Source: Roseiflexus sp. | GTDB lineage: Bacteria; Chloroflexota; Chloroflexia; Chloroflexales; Roseiflexaceae | Reading direction: 5' to 3' | Length of the DNA stretch: 64,000 nt | NCBI GenBank assembly: GCA_017743475.1 | Contig: JAGHYV010000009.1 | Location: 1 to 64,000, forward strand | In this document: positions 26,645 to 37,927 of the stretch, piece after piece | Numbering within the stretch: the first letter of the stretch is position 1 | How the letters are laid out: each line of letters begins with the position of its first letter | Program-made: the position numbers and the translations under genes | Notes under the pieces: generated by a model | The model's input: the letters and a program-made list of their open reading frames with translations, nothing else | The model's database searches: none | Told to the model about the DNA's origin: nothing

Positions 26645-27388
26645 ATGGAAATCCCTGACATGCTGATCGAACGCCTGCGCAAAGCGCGTTGTGTGGTTGT
26701 CCTAACTGGCGCTGGCGTTTCAGCCGAGAGCGGTGTGCCAACGTTTCGTGATGCGCAAACGGGCTTATGGGCGCGCTACGATCCGAGTGAACTGGCGTCG
26801 CCTGCCGCGTTTCGCGCCAATCCTGCGCTAGTATGGCAGTGGTATGCTTATCGGCGTAGTCTTGTAGCAGCGGCTGAACCCAATCCGGGGCACATTGCGC
26901 TTGCTGAGCTGGAACGTCGGATAGCTGATTTTACACTGATCACCCAGAACGTCGACGGTCTTCATCATCGCGCTGGAAGTCAAAACGTGGTAGAATTGCA
27001 TGGGAATCTGAACCGGTACCGTTGCTTTGTAGATGACGAGCCGGTTGAGTTGACGACAGTTCCGCAGGACGCGCCGCCTCCTTGCCCGCGCTGCGGCGGT
27101 CTGGTGCGTCCTGATGTTGTCTGGTTTGGCGAATTGCTGCCTCCCCGCGCCTGGCATGTCGCCGTGGCGGCGGCAAAGCGCTGTGAATTGTTCCTCTGTG
27201 TAGGCACTTCAGGAGTCGTCCATCCGGCAGCCGATCTGCCTTTGATCGCGCGATCTGCCGGTGCATATACTGTTGAGATCAATATCGCTCCGGGTGCACT
27301 CGATGGATTGCTGGATCTGCACCTGTACGCCCCTTCCGGGCACATGCTTCCTGCACTGGTGGCTGCCGCCTTTGGCAACGCCCCATAA
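26645..27388 (+). CDS. SIR2-family NAD-dependent deacylase (SIRT5/CobB-like)
   Basis: A 247-residue sirtuin with all core motifs: GAGVSAESG (22-30), FRDAQTGLW, TQNVDGLHHRAG (100-111) and the catalytic His119 in ELHGN. Tyr67 and Arg70 in WYAYRR match the YxxR pair that class III sirtuins use for succinyl- or malonyl-lysine, so desuccinylase activity is plausible as well as deacetylation. The zinc site is incomplete: Cys127 and CPRC (147, 150) give three of four cysteines. The start at 26645 lacks a clear Shine-Dalgarno; ATG at 26660 is an alternative. A tandem paralogue follows 46 bp downstream. Confidence 0.92.
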   Translation: MEIPDMLIERLRKARCVVVLTGAGVSAESGVPTFRDAQTGLWARYDPSELASPAAFRANPALVWQWYAYRRSLVAAAEPNPGHIALAELERRIADFTLITQNVDGLHHRAGSQNVVELHGNLNRYRCFVDDEPVELTTVPQDAPPPCPRCGGLVRPDVVWFGELLPPRAWHVAVAAAKRCELFLCVGTSGVVHPAADLPLIARSAGAYTVEINIAPGALDGLLDLHLYAPSGHMLPALVAAAFGNAP

Positions 27389-27434
27389 TTCGCTATACCG
27401 CAACATTGCTGCGCCTCACTGAAGGAGATGCGCC

Positions 27435-28214
27435 ATGACCCTCACATTGCCCGATGATGTTCTTTGTCGATTGATCGATGCCCGGCGCGTCGTGGCACTG
27501 ACTGGCGGCGGCGTAGCAGCGGAGAGCGGTATACCATCGTTTCGCGAAGCGCATACTGGCCACTGGGCGCAATACGACGTTAGCGAACTGGCGACGCCAC
27601 AAGCATTTGTCCGCAATCCGCGCCTTGTCTGGGAATGGTATGCATACCGCCGCATGCTGGCGGAACGTGCCCAACCAAGCGCGACACACTACGCGCTCGT
27701 TGATCTGGAGCAGCATTACCCGGAGTTTACACTGATTACGCAGTCGATCGATGGGTTGCATTGGCGAGCGGGGTCGCGCGATCTGATTGAACTGAACGGC
27801 AGCCTCCGACGTTGTCGCTGCTTTGAGTCGGGTCATATTGCGTTCGCTTGGGACGATGACGGCGAAATCCCGCCGCGTTGCGTACAGTGCGGTAGCCTGC
27901 TCCGCCCTGATGTGGTAATGTTTGGCGAAGGATTGCCACACCACGAGTTACGTCGCGCACGGCGGGCGGTTGAGCAGTGTGATGTTTTTCTTTGCATCGG
28001 AACGGTCGGCGCTATCGAGCCGGTCGCTTCCTTCCCATTTGTGGCGCGGCGCCACGGCGCTTTTGTTCTGACCATCGCACCTGAAGAGTCGATCTACACC
28101 CTGATGGCGGATTATGTAATTGCTGCACGACCCGGCACCGTTGCACCCGAACTCGTGCGCCTGATCGTCGGCGATGTCGGCGGTCTGGAAGAGTTGCAAG
28201 TCGATGCTCTCTAA
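27435..28214 (+). CDS. Degenerate SIR2-family paralogue (catalytic His replaced)
   Basis: A 259-residue tandem copy of the preceding sirtuin (shared WYAYRR, FTLITQ, IDGLHWRAG and LLRPDVVMFGE). The catalytic site is altered: the His of ELHG is Asn121 (ELNGS), QNVD is QSID (Asn to Ser104), and GAGVS is GGGVA. Cysteines for a zinc site remain (RCRC and CVQC). It probably lacks deacylase activity but may still bind NAD+ or acyl-lysine, or pair with the active copy. AAGGAG at 27422-27427 precedes the ATG well. The frame is intact and uses normal codons, so it is not a simple pseudogene. Confidence 0.88.
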   Translation: MTLTLPDDVLCRLIDARRVVALTGGGVAAESGIPSFREAHTGHWAQYDVSELATPQAFVRNPRLVWEWYAYRRMLAERAQPSATHYALVDLEQHYPEFTLITQSIDGLHWRAGSRDLIELNGSLRRCRCFESGHIAFAWDDDGEIPPRCVQCGSLLRPDVVMFGEGLPHHELRRARRAVEQCDVFLCIGTVGAIEPVASFPFVARRHGAFVLTIAPEESIYTLMADYVIAARPGTVAPELVRLIVGDVGGLEELQVDAL

Positions 28215-28235
28215 TCCTGCTGGCTGGAGATGATC

Positions 28236-28853
28236 ATGAAGCTGCATGGTCCACGAGTGGTCATTCGTCCCTGGGAGAGTCACGATGATGATGTGGCGGA
28301 TACATGGCCCCCCTACAATGATCCCTTCGATCCTTTATGGAACCTGCCTCGTCCGTCGTCATTCGGCAGCGGTGTATGGCATACATTTCTCGAAAATGGC
28401 GCCCGACGCCAGAGTTGGGCAGTTGAGGACGCAAGCGGCGCTCTGATCGGACGCATCTCGCTCCGCGAAATCGACCGGCAACGCAGGCAGGCGCGGCTTG
28501 GCGTGACGTTTGCAGCGCCGTATGTTGGCCGTGGATTGGGCACAGAAGCGCTCACGCTATTCCTCGACTACTACTTTGGCACGCTCAACTATCGCCTGCT
28601 GATGCTCGATGTCGCTGCGCCGAATGTCCGTGCAGTGCGCTGCTATACCCGCCTGGGGTTTCAGTATGTCGAAAGCGACTGGCGCAATGCAGGCTCTCTC
28701 TTCGACCGACGAGTGCTCGATCAGCCAATGTATGCGCCGCTCCGCCGCTATTTCCGCGATGACATGCGCGGTCTGAAAGTCGAGTTCTTCGAAATGCGCC
28801 TCTACCGTGAGGAGTGGATCCGGCGCCGTGCGCCAGTTGAGCTGCATGGGTGA
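28236..28853 (+). CDS. GNAT-family N-acetyltransferase
   Basis: A 205-residue acetyltransferase of the RimJ/RimL-like GNAT group. LHGPRVVIRPWESHDDD is the typical start, VTFAAPYVGRGLGTEAL the acetyl-CoA loop (Q/RxxGxG/A form RGLGTE), and AVRCYTRLGFQYV the C-terminal motif. Targets of such enzymes are amino groups of proteins or small molecules; none can be assigned. ATG at 28236 is preferred over 28230 because GGAG (28226-28229) is then 6 bp away. It follows the two SIR2 genes by 21 bp, placing an acetyltransferase next to deacylases in one likely operon. Confidence 0.88.
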   Translation: MKLHGPRVVIRPWESHDDDVADTWPPYNDPFDPLWNLPRPSSFGSGVWHTFLENGARRQSWAVEDASGALIGRISLREIDRQRRQARLGVTFAAPYVGRGLGTEALTLFLDYYFGTLNYRLLMLDVAAPNVRAVRCYTRLGFQYVESDWRNAGSLFDRRVLDQPMYAPLRRYFRDDMRGLKVEFFEMRLYREEWIRRRAPVELHG

Positions 28854-28954
28854 TAGGCAAATAGGACTATCAGGTCTCTTCAACATGCGCGGTTTTTTCG
28901 CTATCATAAGTTTGCATGGGTGCAATCGTATGACAGGTGTAACAGGCGGTTTTC

Positions 28955-29512
28955 ATGTCACTTATCGCTGGCAACCTTGGAGTCGTTCAGCGGACCCTTG
29001 ATGCGCATCACTTCGCATGGGCAGTGTGCGCTGGTGCAGCAGCACATCTCTACGGCAACCGACGCCCGATCCAGGATATCGATATTCTCATTGAGCCAGG
29101 AAAGTTGTCTGAGGTTGTTCGGTTGCTGGATCGGCAGCAGAAGGTTGTACAGTTCGACGGTCAACGCATTCTCTGGCGCAGTATCAAGATTTTCGATGAT
29201 TTGACCATCCGGCGCGGGCGAGATGTCTATCCATTTGTACTCGATGCCGATATGCGCGGTCGGGTGCGCCGCCTGCCGTTGCTTGGCTCACTGGTGCCGG
29301 TGCTGTCGCCAGAGGATGTCCTGGTGCACAAAGCGTTGCTGGCGCGCGGTTCGGAGGAGGGGAAGCACGATATTGCTGATGCCACCGCTATTGCGCGCCG
29401 CCAGATGCTCGATCTGGACTATATCCGGCGGCGGCTGGCGCTCATGCGGGTTGATGGCGCAGCGGCGAACCTGCTTGCGCGAGTAGGCGTCGATCTGAGT
29501 ACTGGCGGGTAA
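28955..29512 (+). CDS. Nucleotidyltransferase-like protein
   Basis: A 185-residue protein resembling the nucleotidyltransferase superfamily (AbiEii/MNT-like): WAVCAGAAAHLYGNRRPIQD is followed directly by IDILIEPG, corresponding to the G(G/S) and DxD metal-binding motif. A downstream segment VPVLSPEDVLVHKALLARGSEEGKHDIAD is common in this group. Such proteins transfer nucleotides to protein or RNA; some are antitoxins or abortive-infection factors. No partner such as HEPN or a toxin is visible next to it. It is about 100 bp downstream of the GNAT gene and ends before a bidirectional terminator. Confidence 0.75.
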   Translation: MSLIAGNLGVVQRTLDAHHFAWAVCAGAAAHLYGNRRPIQDIDILIEPGKLSEVVRLLDRQQKVVQFDGQRILWRSIKIFDDLTIRRGRDVYPFVLDADMRGRVRRLPLLGSLVPVLSPEDVLVHKALLARGSEEGKHDIADATAIARRQMLDLDYIRRRLALMRVDGAAANLLARVGVDLSTGG

Positions 29513-29581
29513 CGGTCTGACTGCGCACGAGAGGCCCTGTTCGGGTTGCCTGAGTTGAAACAATGACCAGATATGACATGC

Positions 29582-29608
29582 AAACAGGAGGGGTGCACCC
29601 TCCTGTTT
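29582..29608. terminator. Bidirectional terminator between nucleotidyltransferase-like gene and rpoC
   Basis: A perfect 11-bp stem AAACAGGAGGG / CCCTCCTGTTT with loop GTGCA. It lies between the convergent ends at 29512 (plus) and 29637 (minus). Short T-runs flank it on both strands, so it can serve both genes. Confidence 0.8.
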
Positions 29609-29636
29609 GTCTTCACCTTGCCGATTAGCGACAGTG

Positions 29637-32600
29637 TCACTTTTCCTGATCGCCACCGTCAGGTGAGATCACTGCATCCCTATTGACCTGATTGTCGGAG
29701 TCGCCATCGTTCTCTTCACCATCTTCGCCATTGCTGCCGATCAGAGCCCGCAACCGGCGCCGCAACGCCTCATCGGCTTCACGGTCCGGTCGTCCCTGCT
29801 CGACAACCGCTGTACTGGTCGCAGGCGCAACATTCGCCAGTTCGCCAATGATCTCCTCAGCTAGCTGGCGTCGCTTCTCGATCCCTGTGCCTGCCGGAAT
29901 GAGTTTACCGATGACGACATTCTCCTTCAGCCCTCGCAGGTAATCCACCTTGCCGCTGATCGCTGCTTCGGTCAGCACGCGAGTCGTCTCCTGGAATGAC
30001 GCCGCAGCCAGGAAACTATCGGTCGTTAGCGACGCCTTAGTAATGCCCAACAGCATGGTTGACGCTGTCGCCGGATCACCGCCCTGACTGATGATTTCAG
30101 CATTCTTCCGTACGAACTCCGTCGAGTCGATCAGTTCACCTGGCAGGTAATCGGTGTCGCCCGGCTCTTCGATCCGCACACGGCGCAGCATCTGGCGCAC
30201 AATGACTTCGATATGCTTGTCGTTAATATCAACGCCCTGCGAGCGATACACCTTCTGCGCCTCATTGACCAGATAGCGCTGCACTGCTTCGCGCCCCTGG
30301 AGTGCAAGAAGTTCCTGCGGATCGGCAGAACCCTCAGTCAGGTGCTGCCCGGCAACGACGCGTACGCCGTTCTCGATGCCTGGCGCCAGGCGCGCCGTGT
30401 GCGGCGCCACCACCTCGCGCACCTCACGCTCTTCGTTGATGACGCTGATCTGTCCGGCGCCAATGCGCACAACACCGGCAATGCGTGCGACGATCGGTTC
30501 GCCATTGAGGTCTGCCCGATTGCTCTGCGCCAGCACATCACCCTCGTTCACCTGCGCCCCATCTGCCACTACTGGCACATAGTGTGGCGGCAGTTCATAA
30601 TCGTCGGTGTAGAATTCGGTTGAGACGACGCGGATCTTCCGCACCTCGTCTTCGCGCACCAATTCGACGATGCCATCAATCTCCGCCAGGATTGCCTTGC
30701 CCTTCGGCGTGCGCGCCTCGAAGATCTCCTGAACACGCGGCAAACCCTGGGTAATGTCGTCTGCCGACGCTACACCGCCCGTATGGAAGGTGCGCAGCGT
30801 CAGCTGAGTGCCTGGTTCACCAATCGACTGTGCAGCAATAATGCCGACCGCTTCGCCGATATCGACCAGTTTGCCGGTTGCCAGATTACGCCCGTAGCAC
30901 ATACGGCAGATGCCATAATCGGCCTTGCATGCCAGCGGTGAGCGGACGTAAACCGTATCGATGGCAAGTTCCTTGCACTTCTGCACCAGCGCCTCATCGA
31001 TCTCATCATTACGATTGGCAAGGATCTCACCTGTTCGTGGATCGACCAGCGGCGCTGCCAGCAGACGACCCAGGATACGCTGCTCGAAGTCCTGCAGGAC
31101 TTCGCGGTCATCGGCGCGGTAGATCCACAATCCCTCATCAGTCCCACAGTCGTCAATCGTCACGATGTTGTCCTGTGCCACATCGATCAGGCGGCGGGTC
31201 AGATACCCGGCATCCGCCGTGCGCAGCGCGGTATCCGCCAGACCTTTTCGTCCACCGTGGGTCGACACAAAGTATTCGAGCACTGAAAGACCTTCACGGA
31301 AGTTGCTCTTGATCGGCAGTTCGATGATCCGACCGGTCGGGTCGGACATCAAGCCGCGCATGCCAGCCATCTGGCTCAACTGATTAATATTCCCACGAGC
31401 TGCAGAGTTGACCATCATCGCCACCGGACCGAACGGATTCAGATGCTGCTTGACCGCTTCGGTGGTCTGTTTGGTGGCATTTTGCCAGATTTCCACGATT
31501 TCGCGATAGCGTTCTTCTTCAGTAATCAATCCTCGACGGAACTGTCGTTCCACTTCGGCGACACGCTTCTCGGCTTCAGCGAGGATCTCCTGTTTCTTCG
31601 GCGGAATTTCGATGTCATCGACGCCAATTGTCATACCGCCGCGCGTTGCATACTTGAATCCCAGCGTCTTGATCCGGTCGGCTTGGCTGGCAGTCATTTC
31701 TGAACCGAAGTATCGCGCCAGATCGTCGCGCGGGCGGTCGCCATACATCGCGCGAATCGTGTCGAGATCAGCTTCTGTCAGATTGTTGAGATTCGTGTAG
31801 TATTTGTAGCAATCGGCGATGATCTCGCGTAACCCTTTTTTGGCGATCAGGCGGTTGCGGAAGCGTAATGGTTCAAGCAGTTCGTTGTTGAAGATGATCC
31901 GTCCGACTGTTGTCTCCAGCAACATCCAGGGCGTGCCATTCTCGTCAGGGCTGAGCATGCGCACCGGTCGATCACTTTCACCGTGCAGTGTTCCTGCCAT
32001 ACGGACAAGGATTGGCGCCTGGATGTCGATCAGTCCTTTGTCATACGCTAGCAACGCCTCATCGGTTGAAGCAAACATCTTGCCGCTTCCCTTCGCCCCA
32101 TCCTTCACCATCGTCAGGTAGTAACATCCGAGTACAATATCCTGCGATGGTGTGATGATCGGATCACCAGTAGCTGGCGACAACAGGTTGTACTTCGACA
32201 GCATGCGCAAGCGCGCTTCTTCCTGCGCCTTGCGTGAGAGCGGCACATGAACCGCCATCTGGTCGCCATCGAAGTCGGCATTGAATGCCGCGCAGACAAG
32301 CGGATGCAACTGGATCGCCGAACCCTCAATCAGTTTGGCCTCAAACGCCTGAATCGAGAGTCGGTGCAGTGATGGAGCGCGATTCAGCAGCACCAGGTAG
32401 TCTTTGATTACCTCTTCGAGCACGTCCCACACCTCAGGGCGAACACGCTCGACGATACGTTTGGCGCTCTTGATGTTATGGGCGAACCCCTTCTCCACCA
32501 GGCGACGCATTACAAACGGCTTGAACAATTCAAGCGCCATTTTCTTAGGTAGACCGCACTGGTGCAGTTTCAGGTCTGGTCCGACGACAATCACCGAGCG

Positions 32601-34151
32601 TCCTGAGTAGTCGACGCGCTTACCGAGCAGGTTCTGGCGGAAGCGACCCTGCTTACCTTTGAGCATATCGCTCAGGCTCTTCAGGCGATGCTTTCCCTTG
32701 CCCGACACAGCGCGCCCGCGGCGCCCATTGTCGATCAGTGCATCAACCGCTTCCTGGAGCATGCGCTTCTCATTGCGCACGATGATCTCAGGCGCGTTGA
32801 GTTCCATCAGGCGCTTCAGGCGATTATTGCGGTTGATGACGCGACGGTACAGGTCGTTGAGATCGCTGGTAGCGAAACGACCGCCATCGAGTTGCACCAT
32901 CGGGCGCAGGTCAGGCGGAATGACTGGCAGTACCGTCAGGATCATCCACTCGGGACGATTGCCACTCTTGCGGAACGCTTCGACCACGCGCAGGCGTTTG
33001 GTCGCCTTCTTGCGCCGCTGTCCCTGCGTGGTATACACCTCGTTCTGCAATTCTTCTGCCAGTTTATCGAGGTCAATTGTGCGCACGATCAGGTCGCGCA
33101 CTGCTCCTGCGCCCATATCGGCTCGAAACACACCCGGCGCGATCTCACGCAGCGCACGGTACTCCTGTTCATTCAGAATGCGCTTCAGTTTGATCGAGTC
33201 GATCTGTTCGAGGCGCTCTTTTTCCTCGCGCACCAGGCGATCAAGTTCGCTCTGCAAGCGTTCCTGCAGGCGCTCCCGTTCCTGGCTGGCTTCATACTCC
33301 TTGCGCTCGCGTTCGGCGCCAGTCAACTGCTCGGCATCCTCAAGATCACGCTGCTTGCGCTGTTCAAGCGTCTCAAGTTCCTGATCGAGCAATTCATCGA
33401 GCGCATCGAGAGTCTTTTCAGTGATAATTTCACCCTCTTCGATCAGCACTGTTCCGCGGAAGAGAATGTCTTCCTCTGCTGCCTCCCCCTGCTTCTCTTC
33501 GAGATCGCTTCGCAAGCGTTCCGCTTCGGCGCTGATCTCATCGCGCAGGCGGCGATATTCCTCCTCAATCCGCCGCTGCGTTGTGATCTGGGCGCTCTCC
33601 ATGCCGCCGAGATCCTGGGTCAGCTGGGTCGAGAGCTCGATCTGCTTGCTCTCGGCTTCCTTCTGGATGCGCTCGCGCTTTTCGCGGTACTCTGCCTGCA
33701 ACGCCTCACGCACTTGCGCCTTCAACTCCTCATCGACGTGCACAATCATGTATGAGGCGAAGTACAGCACACGCTCCAGGTTACGCGGCGAAATGTCGAG
33801 CAGCAGACCAAGGCGGCTTGGTGTGCCCTTCACAAACCAGATATGCGATACCGGCGACGCCAGCGAAATATGTCCCATGCGCTCACGTCGCACCTTCGAG
33901 CGGGTCACTTCAACACCGCACTTGTCGCAGACGACGCCCTTATAGCGCACACGCTTATACTTGCCACAGTAGCATTCCCAGTCCTTAGTTGGACCAAAGA
34001 TGCGCTCACAGAACAGACCGTCGCGTTCAGGTTTCAGCGTGCGGTAGTTGATCGTCTCCGGCTTGGTCACCTCGCCGTGCGACCAGCTCAGGATATCTTC
34101 AGGCGATGCGAGACTGATGCGGATGGCGCTAAAATCATTGATTTCAAGCAT
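29637..34151 (-). CDS. rpoC: DNA-directed RNA polymerase subunit beta'
   Basis: The 1504-residue protein is beta'. The N-terminal zinc finger ([20 protein letters not shown]), the catalytic NADFDGDQM (about residue 620) and the second zinc site ([14 protein letters not shown], about 1077) are all present. Between about residues 130 and 330 lies an unusually long charged coiled-coil insertion ([13 protein letters not shown] through [17 protein letters not shown]) in the clamp region, not found in E. coli RpoC. The C-terminus carries a short acidic Asp/Asn-rich tail. The gene follows rpoB with an 86-bp spacer containing a hairpin. Confidence 0.99.
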   Translation of the reverse strand: MLEINDFSAIRISLASPEDILSWSHGEVTKPETINYRTLKPERDGLFCERIFGPTKDWECYCGKYKRVRYKGVVCDKCGVEVTRSKVRRERMGHISLASPVSHIWFVKGTPSRLGLLLDISPRNLERVLYFASYMIVHVDEELKAQVREALQAEYREKRERIQKEAESKQIELSTQLTQDLGGMESAQITTQRRIEEEYRRLRDEISAEAERLRSDLEEKQGEAAEEDILFRGTVLIEEGEIITEKTLDALDELLDQELETLEQRKQRDLEDAEQLTGAERERKEYEASQERERLQERLQSELDRLVREEKERLEQIDSIKLKRILNEQEYRALREIAPGVFRADMGAGAVRDLIVRTIDLDKLAEELQNEVYTTQGQRRKKATKRLRVVEAFRKSGNRPEWMILTVLPVIPPDLRPMVQLDGGRFATSDLNDLYRRVINRNNRLKRLMELNAPEIIVRNEKRMLQEAVDALIDNGRRGRAVSGKGKHRLKSLSDMLKGKQGRFRQNLLGKRVDYSGRSVIVVGPDLKLHQCGLPKKMALELFKPFVMRRLVEKGFAHNIKSAKRIVERVRPEVWDVLEEVIKDYLVLLNRAPSLHRLSIQAFEAKLIEGSAIQLHPLVCAAFNADFDGDQMAVHVPLSRKAQEEARLRMLSKYNLLSPATGDPIITPSQDIVLGCYYLTMVKDGAKGSGKMFASTDEALLAYDKGLIDIQAPILVRMAGTLHGESDRPVRMLSPDENGTPWMLLETTVGRIIFNNELLEPLRFRNRLIAKKGLREIIADCYKYYTNLNNLTEADLDTIRAMYGDRPRDDLARYFGSEMTASQADRIKTLGFKYATRGGMTIGVDDIEIPPKKQEILAEAEKRVAEVERQFRRGLITEEERYREIVEIWQNATKQTTEAVKQHLNPFGPVAMMVNSAARGNINQLSQMAGMRGLMSDPTGRIIELPIKSNFREGLSVLEYFVSTHGGRKGLADTALRTADAGYLTRRLIDVAQDNIVTIDDCGTDEGLWIYRADDREVLQDFEQRILGRLLAAPLVDPRTGEILANRNDEIDEALVQKCKELAIDTVYVRSPLACKADYGICRMCYGRNLATGKLVDIGEAVGIIAAQSIGEPGTQLTLRTFHTGGVASADDITQGLPRVQEIFEARTPKGKAILAEIDGIVELVREDEVRKIRVVSTEFYTDDYELPPHYVPVVADGAQVNEGDVLAQSNRADLNGEPIVARIAGVVRIGAGQISVINEEREVREVVAPHTARLAPGIENGVRVVAGQHLTEGSADPQELLALQGREAVQRYLVNEAQKVYRSQGVDINDKHIEVIVRQMLRRVRIEEPGDTDYLPGELIDSTEFVRKNAEIISQGGDPATASTMLLGITKASLTTDSFLAAASFQETTRVLTEAAISGKVDYLRGLKENVVIGKLIPAGTGIEKRRQLAEEIIGELANVAPATSTAVVEQGRPDREADEALRRRLRALIGSNGEDGEENDGDSDNQVNRDAVISPDGGDQEK

Positions 34152-34193
34152 TGTTCTCTCCCAATGGCATGCGCCCGTTCAGATAAACACGCA

Positions 34194-34225
34194 CCCTCCC
34201 ACCAGCTGACGCGCCAGCGGGAGGG
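34194..34225 (-). other. Hairpin in the rpoB-rpoC spacer
   Basis: CCCTCCC (34194-34200) pairs with GGGAGGG (34219-34225), and an inner GCTG/CAGC extends the stem. There is no T-run. It could adjust rpoC expression or mRNA processing between the two genes. Confidence 0.4.
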
Positions 34226-34237
34226 GCAGAATGGCGC

Positions 34238-37200
34238 TTAGAATTCCCCACGCTCCATGCCCGACAGATTGATCCCATCGAGCGCTGCCAGATCACTATC
34301 CCCATCGTCGGTCAGCTCCACCGGCGTCTCGTCGGCGCTCAGCACTTCGACCGACAGACCGAGCGACTGCAACTCCTTGATCAGCACCTTGAAGCTTTCT
34401 GGCACGCCAGCTTCCTGGATCGGCTCACCCTTCACGATCGCCTCATATGTCTTCACGCGACCCACCACGTCGTCCGACTTCACGGTAAGCATTTCCTGGA
34501 GAGTGTAGGCTGCGCCGTATGCTTCCAGCGCCCAGACTTCCATTTCGCCGAAGCGCTGACCACCAAACTGCGCCTTGCCGCCCAGCGGTTGTTGCGTGAC
34601 CAGACTGTATGGACCGGTCGAGCGTGCGTGGATCTTGTCTTCCACCAGGTGTGCCAGTTTCATCATATAGATATACCCGACGGTCACTGGCTGATCGAAT
34701 GGCTCACCGGTACGCCCGTCATAGAGAGTAATCTTGCCATCAGGCGGCAGATCGGCGCGTTTGAGCCATTCCTTGATCTCTGCCTCACTCGCGCCATCGA
34801 ACACCGGTGTGGCGACGCGATAGCCAAGGCGAGCAGCAGCCCACCCTAGATGCGTCTCCAGAATCTGACCGATGTTCATACGGCTCGGTACTCCGATCGG
34901 GTTCAAGATGATATCGACTGGCGTCCCGTCGGGCAGAAACGGCATATCCTCGATGGGCAGGATGCGACTGACGACGCCCTTGTTCCCATGGCGACCGGCC
35001 ATCTTATCACCTGCCGAGATCTTACGCTTCTGACACAGCAACACATCGACGCGCTGATTGACGCCGACCGGCAGTTCAACATCGTCATCGCGGGTAAAGA
35101 CTTTAACATCGATAACCTTGCCGCGCACGCCGTTCGGCACTCGCAGCGACGAGTCCTTCACCTCGCGCGCCTTTTCGCCAAAAATGGCACGCAACAGACG
35201 CTCCTCAGCTGTGAGATCAGTTTCACCTTTCGGTGTAATCTTGCCGACGAGAATATCGTTCGGTTGAACCTCGGCACCAATATAGATGATGCCGCGATCA
35301 TCCAGATTACGCAGGCTATCCTGCCCGACATTCGGAATATCGCGGGTGATCTCTTCCGGTCCCAGTTTGGTATCGCGCGCTTCGACCTCATACTTTTCGA
35401 TATGGATCGAAGTGAAAATATCTTCGCGCACCAGGCGTTCCGACACCAGAATGGCGTCCTCGAAGTTGCCGCCCTCCCACGGCATGAATGCAACCAGTAC
35501 ATTCTGCCCGAGTGCCAGTTCACCGTTATCGGTGCTAGAACTGTCAGCAATGATGTCGCCCTTACGCACACGCTGACCACGCGACACAATCGGGCGCTGA
35601 TTGATACAGGTGTCCTGGTTCGAGCGCATAAACTTACGCAGGCGGTACGACCGCTCATTGCCGTCGTCCTCCAGGATCACGATCTCATCAGCAGTCGCCG
35701 AAAGAACGACACCATCGGCCTTGGCAATTACCACCTGCCCGCTATCGCGTGCTGCCACATACTCCATGCCGGTGCCGACGATCGGCGCATCAGGGCGCAG
35801 GAGCGGAACCGCCTGTCGCTGCATATTCGACCCCATCAGCGCGCGGTTAGCGTCATCGTGCTCCAAAAAGGGGATCAGCGCCGTTGACACGCTGACCACC
35901 TGTTTGGGTGACACATCCATATAATCGACGCGCTCAATCGGCACATCATCAAAATCACCAGCGTGGCGCACCGACACGGTTCCTTCGAGGAAGCGATTGT
36001 GCTCGTCAAGCGGCGCGTTCGCCTGAACGATGACAAACTTGTCTTCCTCGTCGGCGGAGAGATAATCCACTTCCTGCGAGACAACGGGGCGGATCTTGAT
36101 CGTCTTCAACGGTGTTTCGACGATCCGCTCTGCCAGAGCGCGGTTCACTTCTTGCCCGGCGCGGGCAATCACTTCACCAGTATTTGGATCAACTACATCC
36201 TCACGCAGAATCTGCCCGCGCAGCAGCGCAACCGCTATCCGGCGCGCAACCGCGGCATCGACACGCGTGCCGCGCATGGCGATCAACTCGCCGGTGCGCA
36301 GGTCGCGCACGTCACGCAACAGCAGTCCCTGGCGCTCCCACTCGCTAGCGTTTGGCACCTCGCGGTACACCTTGCGATACGGCGTCTCCAGGAAGCCCAT
36401 TTCATTGACCCGCGCATAGGTGGACATGGTGCCGATCAGACCAATGTTTGGTCCTTCCGGCGTTTCCACCGGGCAGATGCGCCCGTAGTGCGAGTGGTGC
36501 ACGTCGCGCACCTCAAACCCGGCGCGATCGCGACTGAGACCACCCGGACCGAGGGCGGAGAGGCGGCGCTTGTGGGTCAATTCCGCCAATGGGTTTGTCT
36601 GATCCATGAACTGCGAGAGTTGCGCCCCGCCGAAGAACTCGCGCATTGCTGCGACAACTGGGCGGATATTGATCAGTGCATTCGGTGTTGCCGTCTCTGG
36701 GTCCTGCAGCGACATGCGCTCTTTGATCACGCGCTCCATCCGCAGCAGACCGACACGGAACTGTTGCTGGATCAATTCGCCGACGGTGCGCACGCGGCGG
36801 TTGCCGAGGTGATCGATATCATCAGCGCGCAGTCCTGGCGTACCGTTGTTCAGTTGAATCATGCGCTCAACAATCTTAAAAATATCGTCGGGCAGCAACA
36901 CGCGCACCTTCAGGTCGGGCGCCTGACGACGCACTTCAGGGCGAGTATCCTTCTCCCAAAGGTTCTTATTCAATTTGTAGCGCCCGACTCGCGACAGGTC
37001 GTAACGGCGTGGATTGAAGAGCAACGCCTCAATCAAATTGCGCGCGTTATCGAGGGTTGGCGGATCGCCCGGTCGCAGACGCTTGTACAACTCCAGCAAT
37101 GCCTCCTTCGCATGGCGTGCCGGGTCTTTATCGAGAGTCGCCTTGATATACTGATGGTCGCCCGTCTCCACATGCGCGAACAGTTCTAGTATCTCCTCAT

Positions 37201-37927
37201 CACGCCCGCGCTGGTCGAGTTCGTGATCTGGCGCCCACTGGCCACTGCCGTCAGGATTCGCCCGCCATCCAAGAACGGCGCGCAGGAGGATCGTGACCGG
37301 AATTTTGCGCTTGCGATCAACTTTGACGGAAATGACATCACGCTTGTTGGTCTCAAACTCGAGCCATGCGCCACGACTGGGGATCAGTTTTGCTGAATGT
37401 AGACTGCGCCCGGATGTTGGATCCTTCTCCTCTTTGAAGTAGACGCCCGGCGAACGGATCAACTGGGAAACCACTACACGCTCGGCGCCGTTGATAACAA
37501 AGGTGCCGTTCTCTGTCATCAACGGGAAATCGCCCAGGAAGATTTCGCTCTCCTTCAGCTCGCCAGTGCTTAGGATACGCAACTGCACGTTGACCCGGAT
37601 CGGTGCAGAATAGGTAATCCCCCGTTCGCGGCACTCATGCTCGTTGTAGCGCGGTTCCCCGAAGTGATAATCGAGGAAGCGCAGTTCCATATTTTTGCCG
37701 GTGAAATCGGTGATCGGCGAGATTTCCTCAAATAGTTCGCGCAGCCCTTCTTTGCGGAACCACTCGAAACTGCTCAGTTGCGTTTCAATCAGTCTGGGCA
37801 ATTCGATGGCGTTTGGAATGCGCGCGAATGAATAGCGCTCAATCTTGCCGCGATGCAGCGTATCAATGCCGGTATCGTTCGGCACAATCAGCGGCTGGAG
37901 CACAACACTTTGAGTCAACGGGGGCAT
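34238..37927 (-). CDS. rpoB: DNA-directed RNA polymerase subunit beta
   Basis: A 1229-residue beta subunit. The rifampicin-region sequence [20 protein letters not shown] has the residues of rifampicin-sensitive enzymes, and [19 protein letters not shown] and [20 protein letters not shown] are intact. ATG at 37927 is chosen: GAGG lies 5 bp upstream and the conserved N-terminal region begins just after. The 30 residues before it in the open frame are not conserved. The gene is not preceded by rplJ/rplL as in many bacteria; instead it has its own promoter (38228-38256) and a leader of about 290 nt. Confidence 0.99.
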   Translation of the reverse strand: MPPLTQSVVLQPLIVPNDTGIDTLHRGKIERYSFARIPNAIELPRLIETQLSSFEWFRKEGLRELFEEISPITDFTGKNMELRFLDYHFGEPRYNEHECRERGITYSAPIRVNVQLRILSTGELKESEIFLGDFPLMTENGTFVINGAERVVVSQLIRSPGVYFKEEKDPTSGRSLHSAKLIPSRGAWLEFETNKRDVISVKVDRKRKIPVTILLRAVLGWRANPDGSGQWAPDHELDQRGRDEEILELFAHVETGDHQYIKATLDKDPARHAKEALLELYKRLRPGDPPTLDNARNLIEALLFNPRRYDLSRVGRYKLNKNLWEKDTRPEVRRQAPDLKVRVLLPDDIFKIVERMIQLNNGTPGLRADDIDHLGNRRVRTVGELIQQQFRVGLLRMERVIKERMSLQDPETATPNALINIRPVVAAMREFFGGAQLSQFMDQTNPLAELTHKRRLSALGPGGLSRDRAGFEVRDVHHSHYGRICPVETPEGPNIGLIGTMSTYARVNEMGFLETPYRKVYREVPNASEWERQGLLLRDVRDLRTGELIAMRGTRVDAAVARRIAVALLRGQILREDVVDPNTGEVIARAGQEVNRALAERIVETPLKTIKIRPVVSQEVDYLSADEEDKFVIVQANAPLDEHNRFLEGTVSVRHAGDFDDVPIERVDYMDVSPKQVVSVSTALIPFLEHDDANRALMGSNMQRQAVPLLRPDAPIVGTGMEYVAARDSGQVVIAKADGVVLSATADEIVILEDDGNERSYRLRKFMRSNQDTCINQRPIVSRGQRVRKGDIIADSSSTDNGELALGQNVLVAFMPWEGGNFEDAILVSERLVREDIFTSIHIEKYEVEARDTKLGPEEITRDIPNVGQDSLRNLDDRGIIYIGAEVQPNDILVGKITPKGETDLTAEERLLRAIFGEKAREVKDSSLRVPNGVRGKVIDVKVFTRDDDVELPVGVNQRVDVLLCQKRKISAGDKMAGRHGNKGVVSRILPIEDMPFLPDGTPVDIILNPIGVPSRMNIGQILETHLGWAAARLGYRVATPVFDGASEAEIKEWLKRADLPPDGKITLYDGRTGEPFDQPVTVGYIYMMKLAHLVEDKIHARSTGPYSLVTQQPLGGKAQFGGQRFGEMEVWALEAYGAAYTLQEMLTVKSDDVVGRVKTYEAIVKGEPIQEAGVPESFKVLIKELQSLGLSVEVLSADETPVELTDDGDSDLAALDGINLSGMERGEF

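Noticed and set aside
26632-26645. TATACA just before the first SIR2 gene as promoter of a leaderless mRNA
   Set aside because: No -35 at an acceptable distance; read-through from the pseudokinase promoter explains expression.
32688-33755. Open frame of 355 codons antisense to rpoC
   Set aside because: Shadow of the coiled-coil region, whose repetitive codons lack antisense stops.
35963-37189. Open frame of 408 codons antisense to rpoB (also 34850-35887)
   Set aside because: It lies wholly inside a universally conserved gene on the other strand; high GC and codon bias keep antisense frames open. No family resemblance and no ribosome site.
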